A DNA stretch of 64,000 nucleotides from the NCBI RefSeq assembly GCF_003473485.1, contig NC_053046.1, forward strand, positions 4,536,001-4,600,000, written 5' to 3'. Below are positions 1 through 14,100 of the stretch, in pieces (position 1 is the first letter of the stretch; every line of letters begins with the position of its first letter). This stretch comes from Medicago truncatula. Its lineage: Eukaryota; Streptophyta; Magnoliopsida; Fabales; Fabaceae. The notes beneath the pieces were generated by a model. The model did no database searches, was not told the DNA's origin, and saw nothing but the letters and a program-made list of their open reading frames with translations. Made by a program: the position numbers and the translations under genes.

Positions 1-2491
1 TCCTTAATCTGAGAATCAGAAGGTTAAAAGAAAAAACTAAATAAACAAATAAAAGTTTTTTTTTTAAGAGAAAACAAATAAAAGCTATTGTCAACAAAAA
101 TTACAAATAAACAATAATAATATTAATTATCATCTAAAATATTCTTTAAAAAATATTTAAAGATAATATACATCGAAGATTCTTTTTTTGAGAAAATGAT
201 ATATTGAAGATATTAAGTACTATACATTGATATTTTTTAAAATGACTAAGCAAAATAACACTAATAAAAAAATGACTAACAATCAATATATAACTAAAAC
301 TAAAATTTTCCTCAAAAAAAAAAAAAACTAAAAGTTGAATTTTCGTCAAAAAGAAACTAAAACTAAAATAATGTAAAAAACGAAATAAATAACTTTGTTA
401 TATAAAAAAGGGGGTCTGACTATATCTTTGACTTTCGTACAAGATATTTTTACAAAATTCGTGTAACTATTTTATTACATGATAATTTATCTTAATAAAA
501 AAATTGCATGATAATTTATCTAACTAATGTTTGACGATACATAACCTTCTTTTCTTAGATAGATTAAATAGTTATTGAAAAGTCACATGATTTGAGTTTC
601 AATAATAACAATCGGTCTAACAATTTTAATATTTTTGTCAGCTTAATAAGGACTTGTGAAAGATACACAACCGTTTTATTTAGTAAAAAAAACAGTTTAT
701 GAAATTAGATGACAATATAAAAGTTAAAATAATAAGTTTTATTTAAATTGTGTGTCGTGATATAAGAAAAACATTTTTTTCAGGGATAAGAAAAACACTT
801 AGTCATGCAGTGAGGCTTCATATCTCTAAAAGATAAGATTTCAATTTGAATTTGGATTAAGATATCTTACAAAGTTGAATTATTTTATCTTTTAGAAACA
901 GAGTGTGCAAAAATAAATTTATAAACAAGCAAAAACCTATATAAATTAAATCATATATTATACTGATATTGTAAAAATAATATTTTTTGAGTAAGGTGGT
1001 AGATGATGAAGTACTCTTCGGATGCCAACCTATTTAGAATGTCAAACTATTTTCTGATATCTTCTTTTGTTTTTTATTTAGAAAAGGAAAAGAAAATTAT
1101 AAAAATAGTATTACGATACAATGCAATACTTAGAAGAAAATTATTGATTGTGTAAAATAATTCTATATGGTAATAATAGTTATTGAACTAGGAATTATGT
1201 CAAACACATTCTATATCATTGTTCAGTGTTCACAAATTAAAAAAGATTTATATGATAATAGTAGTCATTATATGATAATAGTGTTAGTACAATCTGATGC
1301 ATTCCTACATACACGTGTAGGATAGAAATGGAGTGCTGAAAATGATAGTACTATATATTAATGTAAATTCACTATCACTATTTTCTTCAACAAATCTATG
1401 TGTTGCGTGCTTCATCAACTGAATAAGACTAATACTATATTTAACTAACTTTTGAATTTGACATTTCTTTTCTCAAGATGTTCAAGAATGTCCAAATTAG
1501 AGAATTACTATATTCCACTTAATTTTCTTTTGCAGTGTCCACACATTTCTTTTTACTATTAATGGACCACAACTCATTATAATTCAAATCTTCAGAGACA
1601 TGATTTAATTCAAATTGTACATTTAGTTGAATTCTAAAGGTGGGAGATAATTAGGTTGGGAATATCCACTAATTGTACATTTAGTGAAGCTCCCACACAG
1701 ATTCATCATTCCATAGGTTTTATTTGTCCTAAGTTGTGAAACTGATAGAGATTTTTGGAAGTCAAACCTATAAAGAGCAATGATTTTTCAACATTCTTGC
1801 TCAAGCATCGTCGACATCTGGTCGCCCCATTTGGCATTATACAAGTATAATTTATTGGACCATATATATAACAACATAAACCACAACTGACAAGCTTATG
1901 CTAAAAGTTCCTTCAAAAAAAAAAAAAACTTATGCTAAAAGTATTTATGATCGAAGAAATACTTGGGGTTTTCATTTAATTAATATAATTACTTATCATA
2001 CAATTACTTGATACTATAATATTACATTTAAGGATGTAACCAAAAAAAAATATGAATCAAAGTAATTGAACAAAAAAAAATTCAATCAAGGCAGAATAAT
2101 AAACCTATGAAACCTAGTTTTAACAACTGTGTTTTACATTAAATGTCCATATAATCATTTGTTAACTGAGTTTGATGAAAAATAAGATATTGTATATATA
2201 TTTTTTAACTTAAAGAACCAATTTGTAACAAAAATAAACTTAAATAAACATTTATAATATTGAGTCTTTCTAACAAGTGTCGTTAGGACACTCTTTAAAG
2301 ATTCTAAATAAAAAAATTACTCCAATAATATTGATTTAAGAAGTTACACATGTCAATTTTTAAAACATTGAATGCACACATTTGGTCATACTTTACTATT
2401 ATAAACTCATAAAAAGTATCCTCAAGATACTCATTAGCATTTCTCAATATGTTCAAATGTTATCTACCTCTCCAAAACCACCCTAAAACAA
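1..2491. other. AT-rich intergenic region, no gene seen
   Basis: Very AT-rich sequence with poly-A/poly-T tracts and no open frame that resembles a known protein. A short direct repeat containing TTGTACATTTAG occurs near 1616 and 1672. I see no transposon ends that I can define. Confidence 0.6.
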
Positions 2492-2500
2492 TAAAAATAA

Positions 2501-3486
2501 GGCTTAAACTCACTTTTTACCCCCTAAGTTTGCAAAAGTTGCAATTTTGGCCCCTATTAAAAAAATGGCAAAAGCTACATCATGTTTTCCCCCTTTTGCA
2601 AAACGTCGATTTTGACCGAGTCAACCATATGTGGCATGCCACATGTGTAAATTTTTAATTAAAAAATATTAAAATTGCCACGCGTGTATCTTTTGAATTA
2701 AAAAAAATCAAAAAAGAAAAAAAATAGAGAGGCACGTGAGTGAGAGAGTCTCTATGCTCTCTCTTTTTTCTTTTCCTCCCAATTCTTTCTTCATCTTCCT
2801 TCTTTCCTAATTGCCGCCTCCCTCTTCCCTTTTTCCGGCCACCCGCGTGGTGCTTCCAACCATCCTTTGTCAAACAAAATACATAATATTTATTCACCCT
2901 TCCTTCTCTATCTCATCATAAATTTATTTTTGGATTGGAGATATTTTGAGTTTTCAAACCACCACCTTCATTGTTAGATCTAGACCACCACAAAACGTTT
3001 TTCGACAAATTACCACAATAAAAGTACTCTCCTTCGTATTCCCTACAAAACCCACAAAAAATCATGTTTGGATGACATTTCTCCGACGACCACCGCACCG
3101 GAAAACATCACCACCGCGCCGGAATTTAAATCTATTGTTTTCAGTTTGTTTTCTAGAAGCTACACTTCAAAAAATGCATTCTTTCCAGCATTATGGACAA
3201 AGGAAACAACAATGGTGTTATGTTCATTCACTCACGTGCCTTCTCTTCTTAATTTTAATTTTTTTTATTATTTTTATTTCTTTAATTATACATGTGGAAT
3301 TTATGGATTAAAAAAAATAAAAAATAAAAAAATATCCAGGTGGCATGCCACATATAGTTGACTCGGTCAAAATCGACGTTTTACAAAAGGGGGAAAACAT
3401 GGGGGGTAGCTTTTGCCATTTTTTTTTAATAAAGGGCCAAAATTGCAACTTTTGCAAACTTAGGGGGTAAAAAGTGAATTTAAGCC
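2501..3486. mobile_element. Non-autonomous Mutator-like element (MULE), 986 bp
   Basis: The two ends are inverted copies of each other over about 170 bp. The left end begins GGCTTAAACTCACTTTTTAC and the right end is its imperfect reverse complement ending in AAGCC. Both ends carry the CCCCTAAGTTTGCAAAAG and GTGGCATGCCACAT blocks in opposite orientation. A perfect 9-bp target duplication, TAAAAATAA, sits at 2492-2500 and 3487-3495, which is the Mutator signature. The interior (about 2690-3310) is more pyrimidine-rich and could be captured host sequence. Its short open frames match nothing I recognise and there is no transposase. Confidence 0.88.
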
Positions 3487-3495
3487 TAAAAATAA

Positions 3496-4690
3496 ACTTG
3501 ATAGGCTATCTAGAAAATAAATATGCTTAAGTGTTTGTGAGTCCATCGTATTTGAGCTGTGTGTGTATGGAGAGAAACTATGTTCATGTACAGGTCAGGT
3601 TAAACACGAGTCTACTCACAAAAACAGGCAAAGACAAAAGGCCATTGTCATTTGCCACTACAGAAAATGGTATATGCTATTTTTGTCATTAGCAAAACCA
3701 TAAAATAAAAAATAAAAAAAAATAATGGTAGAGAAAGACTTATTTATCTTCCTAAAGCAACTCAATAATCAAGTTCTGGAAATTTTGTCAAATCTCCATG
3801 ACATAGCAACTAAACGACCATTTTGTTTTATCATAGTATGTTTTTTAGTTGTTTTTTCCAATTCCAAAAATTCACCTATAACAAGGAAATATGAATCCTG
3901 ACTCAAAATAAATCCCCGTAGTTTCAAATTGATCAGTGATGGAGCATGTGATAAGGCACACCAATATCTGTACTTAAGTAGGTTAAGGTTGGCGATTCAC
4001 CTTCAATGATTCAACTGGTTAGGATCCTTAAGAGGAGTAACAAACAGAAACAAGATGGTTTGGGCATAATAAAAGAGTGGTCAATTTGGGTGTGACGACT
4101 ACCAAGAGGTTCAGCCGAACAAAAAAAATAAGACCACCTATACTTGGTTACAGAACAAGGAATAAATATGCTTTCAACTCTTCCTGTACCATTCTGTTAA
4201 TTTTTTTCTTTACTTTTAAGTCCCCAGGAATAGGAGTTTCTAATAACCCAAAGTTTGGCTAACAGATAAGTGAGAACCTAAACAAAGATTGTTCTAGTAA
4301 AAAATCAAACTTGGGTATTCCCTGACTAAAAAGGCTTCTTTATAGTTCTAAAAACTACAGCAAAGTTTAACTTTCAGTTCAATAAACACATTTCATCACA
4401 AATATGATATTTATGTATTTTCATTACCGAGTAAAGTACCAAACCAAACTTGAATTTTACCAGGCAATGAAAGTACTTGAATTTAAAACTTCTGGCACCG
4501 GTTAGTGGTTAACCCGTACATGAATTAAGTCGGGCACTCATGTCTTGTTTCACATAACAAGCCTAATTTACATGAAAAACAATCAACACACCTTTATATG
4601 CCACAAATTGTGAGTCACAACAGTTGCACAGTATAGCTTTCAGACACATCATGTTTTTAAAATAAGAGTATAATAATTACATGTCAGGAG
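3496..4690. other. Intergenic region, no gene seen
   Basis: Unique-looking AT-rich sequence between the MULE and the 3' end of UPF1. It may contain the polyadenylation region of UPF1, which is transcribed from the right. No other feature can be supported. Confidence 0.5.
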
Positions 4691-4696
4691 GAGCTG

Positions 4697-5136
4697 AAAG
4701 GGTTCACTGCATTCCTGGCTTGCCTTCTATACAATTAGTCCATTCGGCGATTTTTGGTGCCGTATGGATTACTATATTCAGTATTTCACCGACAACATTG
4801 TCTGCTTCCAAGATCGAAACCCTTTCGACAAAACCTTTCCATGTAATGCTTTCTCCAACAATTTCACCTTAATCCCAAACAATACAAAACTTCAGTAAGG
4901 TAACAGGGTTATCCTTTCATGTTTCAGCCCGGAATATGCCTACCTGTATCTTCTCAATGCCCCACAATTCCACCAACGCCAATCATATTATACCAAAGCC
5001 TTCACTATGGGTGCCACAAGAAGTCAATCCTTCGGATGTCTCGTGCGAACATATAGCAGCACAAGATAGGCACAAACCCGGTCGCTGATTGCAAAGACTA
5101 TAACCCATCAAAGCCACATTAAGCTTCTAAAGTTCC
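4697..5136 (-). promoter_or_regulatory. UPF1: UPF1 3' UTR with a candidate 76-bp intron (4868-4943)
   Basis: Downstream of the UPF1 stop codon the minus strand has a strong donor, CAG|GTAGGC, whose exon side ends at 4944. A possible acceptor, GGGATTAAG|GTGAAA, would start the next exon at 4867. The implied 76-bp intron is near the short end of normal plant introns and contains a T-rich stretch. If it is spliced, the last exon junction lies 193 nt after the stop codon, well beyond the roughly 50-55 nt rule for nonsense-mediated decay. The donor is convincing. The acceptor (AAG rather than CAG) is weaker, and splicing is inferred. The putative last exon also has an open frame on the minus strand from about 4872 down to a TGA at 4697-4699 that I cannot identify. 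Confidence 0.45.
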
Positions 5137-8100
5137 TCAACCGTTGTAGTGAATTTTTTGATTCTGGGAGCTCTGACCCTGAGGCTGTTGTTGAGAAGCC
5201 TGCATATTCAGTGGCTGTGTGTTGTAATGAGCAAAAGGCTGGGAGTACAGTGAATTCATCTGTCAAAAAACACAGGATTTACCAGAAGAATTGGAACGAA
5301 ATTCATGCCCCAAACAGCAATGACAAGACAGCCAAACTTGTCAGGAATTGGGTGGTAAAAACAATCACATGCAATCAATTTTTCGTAGTTAAAGCCACTA
5401 TTATTATTTTTTACGGAAAAAAAAGAAGCCGGAATCAAGGAAACCTGTGACTGAAGAGGGTTGGAATTAGCCACATTGAAATGGTTCTGTGTTGCATCAT
5501 CTTGCAAGGGATCGCTGAATCCAACCTGGGTGAAAAGGCCCTGGGATCCATGGCCCATGTAGTCCTACGGATTGAGAGAGGGAAAAGGATATCAGAATAA
5601 GCACAAAGCAGCCAAGGCAGAAAAACTGGCTCATAATAAAATCTTCAGCAACCTGAGACATAAAATCATTTCCAGAACCAAAGCGTGAATATCCAGCTTG
5701 AGAATTCTGGTTAAGAAAGTTCCCTGGGAATCCACCTTGTGCTCCTTGTGTTGCATAATCGACAGCATATCCACTTTGAGAAGCCTTAATGTAGCCAAAG
5801 TGTTAATAGGCATAAAAGTAACAAATGTGAACATCTGAAGAATATTATAATGAAAAGGAAATACAAGAGCCAGATGCCCTGTTTGCTGATTAATGAGATT
5901 TAGGTCTCATAAAAACAAATAGACTTGTCGTGTACGAAATTAACCACGATAGTTCACAAACCTGTGTCGAGAAATCAGTTACATTATAAGGAACATGAGA
6001 TCCTTGGCTCTTGAAGTCATCACCCAAGAAGTCCTGATGTAATCAAAACACAAATGAATCCCTAAGGATAATTGACACAGAAATAAACCCAGTTCACAAA
6101 GGAAAAAAAAATCAAGAATTAGTACCTGAGACATTCCAGGAACAGAAAATTGATCTCGGAATGACTGGCCTGCTCCTTGGACCGGCATCTAATTTGCACA
6201 AATAGAAATTCAGAACTTATCAGGGCATGAAAACATAGCAACATGAAGATAGAACATATGAAGCTCTTAAGGAGAAATTGCATACATTATTAGCAAAGCC
6301 AGGCTGAGACAATGGACCACCAACAGATGGCTGGCTGTTGGGGTTCTCTAGAGCAGGGAAATTAAATGCAGATCCAATAGGCGGTTGGGTGCCTTGGTGT
6401 GGAAGATGATTGCCAATTGAAGCACCAGAATTACCTCGCCCAGCCCCAAATCCCCGACTCCCTGGAGATGGAACATGAGGAACTGCCCCAACAGGTCCAT
6501 GAACAGCCCCGCGAGAAGGAATGGCATATGGTTGAGACTGGGGACCACCATGGAAAGGAGGCAAGGGAACCCTTTGCACAGGAAACCCAGCAGGATGCAA
6601 TCCAGGTTTGTGATTTCCATTTGGTGGACCAGAAGGTATATAAGATCCTACGGTCAACAGCAAATATTGTTATCATAAAATCTAAGTGAAATATTATAAA
6701 CTAAAAGCATTTCAGTGGGGTATAAAGAAATAACTAGACCATAAGGATAACCTGGTGTGTTCAGGGAAGGAAAAAAATAAACCCTACCCAACAAATTATA
6801 AACTACATACCCCTTCCTCTACCAGTCCTCCGATCTGAACTTGTGCCAGCACCAGAACCAAAATTATCATTAGCGGCAACTCCAGGTCCACCTCCATAAA
6901 AAAGCCTACGTTCATTGTAAATCTGCATCAATAAGACCGAGTGTGACAATGAAAGAAATGTAAGCTTCCTGATTTAAAAAAAGTGTCTCCAGAAAAGCAT
7001 GCCACTGAATGCATTATATTTAACAGTGCCCTGCAACAAGGCAATATTACAAAAGTCATCGCACTGCAATCCTTTAACACCTACCTTTTTGGGTTTCTGG
7101 AACTGAACCATACTCTGCTTCAGGTTATTTAAAGGCCCTTCCACTAAGCATTCATGTTCCTGTTAGAGAATACGCGAAAAGTGTAGCTTGTTCAGAAAAG
7201 GAGATTAGCATGAATTCGCTCTTATAAGAGGGAGAACTTCTAAGCAATGAACCATAAAAGACCAGTGCATTTTGTTTTAGTTTTAATTTTTTATTTTATA
7301 CACACACTATCAATAGATTTGTTCTTATAATTTTTCCTGTTTATATGGTCAATCCTCATTTAAAATGGCAGCATTGTTGTATTTTTTCATGCAAATTTCT
7401 GTGTAATTTCTTTTCACACATTCTTCTTTTTTCATACATTTTTTTAAAAAACTATATTAATAAAAATAGTGAATATTCATCCCGTGCAGACCAGTGCTTG
7501 AAGTTTTATGGATTGGCTTATTCTAAGCAATTGAAGAAAACAATTTTTTGTTACTTCATTAGATAGCCTTTGGGGGACATTCGACTGATCCCCAAATACG
7601 GGTGCATACAAAAAAACATTCAATTTCTGAAGATTGTACAATCATTCCAAATAAACTTTGGGCCCCTGGAGAGAGGACAATATACCTATATTTTAAGAAA
7701 TCAGTACCGGCAGCAGAAAAAATTTAGAACACACAAACTACCTTATAGTGAGTCAATAAACCATTCCACAGAGGCTGCTTGCTCAGAACTTTAGGGTTTC
7801 CCAGTATAACAATACCATATCTTGCTCGTGTCAGAGCAACATTGAGTCTCCTGGGGTCATTCAGGAATCCAATTCCCTAAAAAAAGTATAGAAGTCAGCA
7901 ATTGATCGATGAAATTTTAAAAAATAATGACATGCAGACATTCAAAGCAAGAAAATTTTGAAAGACAGCACAAATGCTAGCAAAAAGCCACCAAGGATGA
8001 GCTGACAACCTGATGCTCATTACTTCTAACACATGATAGAATGATATAGTCTTTCTCCCTTCCTTGAAAGGAATCGACACTAGCAACCTGAAAAGAATAA

Positions 8101-11100
8101 AATTAATGTGGTAAATGTGGCCAGGTCATACATAGCATGGAAATCAAGGGATTGGTATCCAACCTCAATCTCTTTGTAAAGTTGCTGCCTAAGAGCACCA
8201 TTTCTTGACATATAGTTTACAATATAAGCTCTTTGCCCCTCGTAAGGTGTTATAACACCGATCTGTTCAACATATAAAAACAAAATATTAACATTTAATG
8301 CATTAGTTTAGCCGCAAATGATTAATTTGCACTTCAAAAGATACCTGACTCGGAACCACACCACTTTTTAAAAAAGTAGTTACAATCTTTTCAACGTTTG
8401 CAGCCTCGGTCCTATTCAAATAAGATGTACCACTAGCACTTATCTCTTCTTGTCCCATCTGTAAAACACAAATAATTAGAAGATGAGGTACAAGTACAAT
8501 GAACAAAAGTTAGGATATATGCCCAGTATAAAATTAAACCGGAAACATTTGCGGCACAAGGTAAGAAAATTGCATTCACGTACATGGTAGTCTTTACAAT
8601 ACCTGAACATAAAAAAACATGGGACGGTTTGGAACAGGCCAAGGAAAATCAATTCCTGTAGATTGTCTCTCATTAACAGTAACTCCATTTTGTAGGGTGC
8701 CTTCATAAAAACTGTTTGAGGGAAATTCTGAAAGGCATGGATGCATACGGTACTGAACCTGATATTTGCGAGAGAAAAAACAAAACCTAAGGTTAGTAGT
8801 TAGTACAGCTAACAACTTTAGGAAAATAAGCCAAACTAGACTAACTCGGCATGGGATATTCCAACCCAAAAAAGCAATTCACAACGGTTTATTTTCACTT
8901 GGAATCTAAAGTACATTACCTGCAACCTTATTGGTTTGACACCAAGAAGAACAAGGCGTTCAAAAAGTGATTGTGCTAACCCAGCCCGTGCTGCTTTCTT
9001 GCACATAATAACTGGACCAAGCTGACAATGATCACCAACAAGAACAACCTAAACAGAAGCATATTGTTAGAAACACGGCAATCGAAGAGAACACACTGCA
9101 TGGGAAGATTGACAAGTACCTGCTTTGCTCCAAGAACCAAAGGAATGAGACATTCAGGTTCTGTTGCTTGAGTGGACTCGTCAATAAGTACCTTAAATAA
9201 TGTATCAATAGTGTCAGGCTTGCACAAGATATAGCAATCAAACATTGTGGGTAACATATATATCAACCTGACGAAATCTAAAATTAGCAAGCCTGGGATC
9301 TCCAGCCCCAACACATGTACAGCAAATCACATCAGCACTCTGAGAAATCTCCCTCTCTGTAGCTCGCTTAAGTGCTTTGTATTTCTTCTCATCACTGCTA
9401 GAAAGTTCTCCTGAAAAATTATCAAACAAAATAAATGTAATTTTTAACCAGATGCATACTAGCCTCTCCAAGTTCAGAGAAATCTTAAATTCCATCATTT
9501 TTTGAATAAGATGTACAAAATTATAATTAAATCAACTGCATAAATATCAACCACAATGTGACTCAATATGCCAATCAGGCAATGCATTCTAAGTTAGTTT
9601 AGAGTTTGAACGTGAAAAATGCCCGTACCTTGTTCATCCTTTAGCTGTTGTAACTTGTGCAGTTCACTCTTATCAGATGTGTCAAGATGTCGAACCTGCA
9701 AGACACCATTTATGTGCATCAGGCAAGCAGAAATATATAGTGAATGGTCAAGATATGAAAAGCAAAAAAAAAACGGTGGAAAAAAATGCAACACTAACCT
9801 GATAGTGAAGAGTTAAATGCTCAACAGGTGAACTCACAGCTTCCCTTGACTTTGCACAAAGCCTCACAACCTACAATATGGGCATTATATTACAGAGGTG
9901 GTTCACTATTTTCCTTCATACCCAAATTTGAAACAATCAACAGCGGACATACCTTCAATCCAGTAGCACTTATCTTTTCAGCCAACTGGTCCACGGCTAC
10001 ATTACTAGGTGCACAAACCAAAACCTGAAAATTAAGTTGGGAGGGGAGGAAAGAAGTTGATAAAGAGAAGCACAAAGAGGAAAAAAGCGAATGATGTCTA
10101 GAAAATGTTCAGGAATATACCTGTCCCTGACCTTGTTTGGCCATGTGATATACAAGTGCTGCAGAAGTAACAGTCTTACCAGTTCCAGGTGGCCCTTGAA
10201 TCAAACTAATAGGCCTCTGAAGAACACTCTTGACAGCATATACCTATATTGTAGATCGTCAGTGTCTTGACACCAAATTCAACATACAAAATTTTTTAGT
10301 GCCATCTCACACAATATAGCAAGGTATGTCTCCAATTTTATTTAGTGGTTTTAATCATTTAGAATATTTTAATAATTTAGAATATTAAGCTGTCCATAAA
10401 AATACTATTCAATAATGGAAAGTATCAAACTCCACTAAAAGGCATGTTTGGCTGGACCCAAGTCATTTAATGGAGAGGAAGGGAAGGTTAAAAGTATGCT
10501 TTCCCTATACGTTAGGGATTTCATAGACCGCAGATGGAAAATAAAATATTTTCAAATTAACCCTCCAAAATTCTTTCCCCGTTCATTTAATGGAGAGGAA
10601 GGGAAGGTCAAAGGTAAGCTCCATTTGCTCCAGAATGCTCCAGCACCCATGCTTCAAAGCTTCCCTATTTGGGAGGATTTTGGAGGCTAAGTTGCTTTTA
10701 ATCTCTTGATAATATTTCTATATCCCACCTAGATATCATACCTACTGGCTAGCATATATTTTTCATAATAAAAATGTTGGCAATGTAATGTTAATATACG
10801 ATTTAAAATGACTTGTTTCCTCATTAGTTTCAAATACTAAAGAAAGGGAACCACCCTTCTCACAAAAACTTCCCCTTCCCAATTACCTAAACATATACTA
10901 AAGCAACAGATGAATGGAAGCAGATAATCTGTCATGGACAATAATGTGAAATGGACGGCACAATAATGAGTAAGATAAAATAACAGATAAAATAAAGGCA
11001 TACTTGAGATGCATTCAGTTCTGGAAGACCCGGTGCACCAAAGCGACGGGGCAATGCATTACGCACCATCTGAACCTCAACTTCATGACCCAGTAAGTGG

Positions 11101-14100
11101 TGATATATATACCTGCATATTAACAAGCGGTCATAAAAAATCCAAACAAAATGTGAAGCAAAACTCCACTGGAACAGTATCGCCAAATTTCCGCCATGGC
11201 ATTATGGCTTGGCGGGTTTTGAGTAAGCAGCCATAGGCCGCAACACCTATTATATCCGCCATAAGCCACAACGCCATGTTTATATGGAGGAATTTTAGCT
11301 GGCAGTCATAATCTGACATCCACCAAATGATAACACGGCACAAAAGAATCATAAACTCTGGGAAATCTCATAATTTATTCATCAAATATAACCCTTCATA
11401 CATGCTATTTCATTATGGAAATGTTCCCTTGTCATAAATATGCCCCAGTATAACTTAAGCATTAACAACTAATAGAAAATAATACCCCGTGCCACGCCAT
11501 CAGAAGATACGATATATACTCTATGGTTACCCTCCCATTCCTAATCACACTCCAATTAATAGTGAATTGTAGAACTAGTAATTAGTAGACAGTAATGAAT
11601 TTGACTCATGAGACTATTAGACTGATTAGAAAATTACACCCGTGCCTCCTAAAACCTTTGGGACGGGACGTGTAACCCGAGGGTCAATGCGGACCCTCCT
11701 TCAGCATGGCCCATCTTGTCTCCATTCTTTGTCCATTGTTTTTTAGGGTTTGGGTTAGGCCCGGCCCGAACCCTAAGAATTATAGCTATGTCGTTGCCAA
11801 CATAAGCAAACATGTTTGATAAAAAAAACAAAATCATGACCACTACAATCTACAATTGATGAGGTATAACAAACAAGGGAAAAACAGAAACAGTATAAAA
11901 TAAAAACTACTACATGCAAGGAAGGCATCAGAACTAATGCCATTAAAGCAGCTCCAGTAGGAACTTACCCACTGACACTTGTCTCATCTACAGCAAAGGT
12001 TTTCATAGCTCCTTGCATCCTATCAAAGCTGGTACTTTTCCAGACAAAATCAACACTGAAACCATGGTTGACATCAACAGGAACCCCCTGAACACAACAA
12101 GGGCAATGACTAATGAGCACTGACTACAGAGGGAGCTTTCAAGACTCAATATAATATCTAAGTTTACCTGACTAGCCCGAAGTTCCAATGCAACCTCCTC
12201 TTGTGCAGTTAGCTTAATCTGAAAACAGCATTTAGATCACTTTACACAGTACATTGTCGCAGTTTGAGGTAAATAGTAACTGTTTAAAAGTTAAAACATT
12301 TTGCTAGTTTTCTTCACTCATGCATACCACATGACCCACTGACTGCCACGAAGGATGTGCAGCATCACCGGAATAACGCAAACGTAGCTCATCACCAGGT
12401 ACAAGCCGTAACTCATTATCTTCCTACAATATGACACACCATTGTTTATCATGCAGTGGAGAGACAAAACAAAAGAAAAAAGAAAATATCAAATACGAAC
12501 TATGAAGCACGTAGGATGAAAAACATTGAATACAATGTACAACTGTAGCAGTAATTAGTGCCCGGCAAGAAGATATAGTACCTTTGGAAATACAAAATAT
12601 GCAACGCGCTTCTTATTGAGACCAATATCCCATCGAATTGTGAGGTTGTCCTTGCTTTGTGATTCTTTCATCATCTACATCAACATAGCCACATATAAGA
12701 TGCCAAATAAACATCACAGAAGATGGAACTAAAGGACTCGTCCGAAAATTTTCTAGTTGGAGATGATAAAAAGTACAAACAGAACAAATAACAAGCTAAA
12801 CAGCCAAGGGACAAAACAATCTAAAAGGACAAAAGAAAAAATATTACCTTATCATAATCAGCTTCAAGCTTAATGAGAGGTGCAAATACGTTTTGATACT
12901 GAGACAGCAAGTAAAAAATGAAACATAGTATGTAAGACCCAAGCAGTAAACCATGAAAATTGTGAAATCCACCTTGTATAGTTGTATTACAAAAGTAAAC
13001 GCCAGGAAGCTATCGTTAACACACCTGATATGCATCTTCATATTTCAAAGCCACTGACTGAGGTTCATCGTCTACACCAGGCTTCTCAAGGTCCTCAAAA
13101 GAAGCATCGGGGTTTGTCTTCCACAATTCTTCCACCTTATTTATTTGCTGTGCACTTATTTGGCGTGCCCTTAACTGCTCCTGCTCAGATGGGATCTGCA
13201 GAAGTCCGCAGTGTCAAAAGATACACAAGCAACATAAACTTAATTGATCAAAACAAAGGAAAGTAGGAAAGAAAGTAACCTTGACAAGCCACTGCAAGAA
13301 ACACCTATCATCAATCAAGGGACACCATTGAGTAAGATCCCAATTCATATCCTTCAAAGCATTGACACTCAAACAAGGTTCACGACAAAGAAGAACAACT
13401 ACACTTTCTGTCTTTGCAGATATAAACCCAAGGAGAAACACATTACGACACCCACAGTTGTAGCATTCAAGAATTGTTTCTCCCAATGGACTGTCTTTGT
13501 GCAGACAGACTTCCTTGTGCTTTGCCCGAACCTAAATGAAAAGCAAAATAAGCAGCAAACTAAGCAACATTTACTCATCAAATACCGTTACAAACTATAA
13601 TCATTATATGCAACATCAAAAAATAAAAAATAATCAGTTGTTATCACTCAATTAGTGATAGCATTTGAATCTAAAATTCATACATGTGTCTGTAGTGATA
13701 ATATTTGAATCTAAAATTCATAAACGCATCTGATAAAGATAAAGAAGATATAGAAGAAATTTTCTTCTTGTTGCTTGGCAACAAACCAACTGAGATATCA
13801 GTAAAGGAACAGACAGACTTGTTTGCTTATGAATGTTTGGGTTTAAAAGATTCAGAAAACAAGCTGACTGTTGCAGAGATGAGAATGCCACAGTGGACAA
13901 TCAGTCATGCAAACAATATTAGGAATAATAGCATGAGAAAGTTGCTTTTGTAGACCATGAACAAAATCAGCACACACTGTAGAAAATACAGTAGTTTCAT
14001 CTTATAAGGTGGACTGTGTGGAGAAGACCAATACAAGCACTGGTAAGGAGAATAGCCGAGAGAGAAGATAGTGTGATGGTTAGGTATAGAGACACCAAGG

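Noticed and set aside
2946-3361. Overlapping plus-strand open frames in the first MULE
   Set aside because: No recognisable domain; they run into the inverted terminal repeat.
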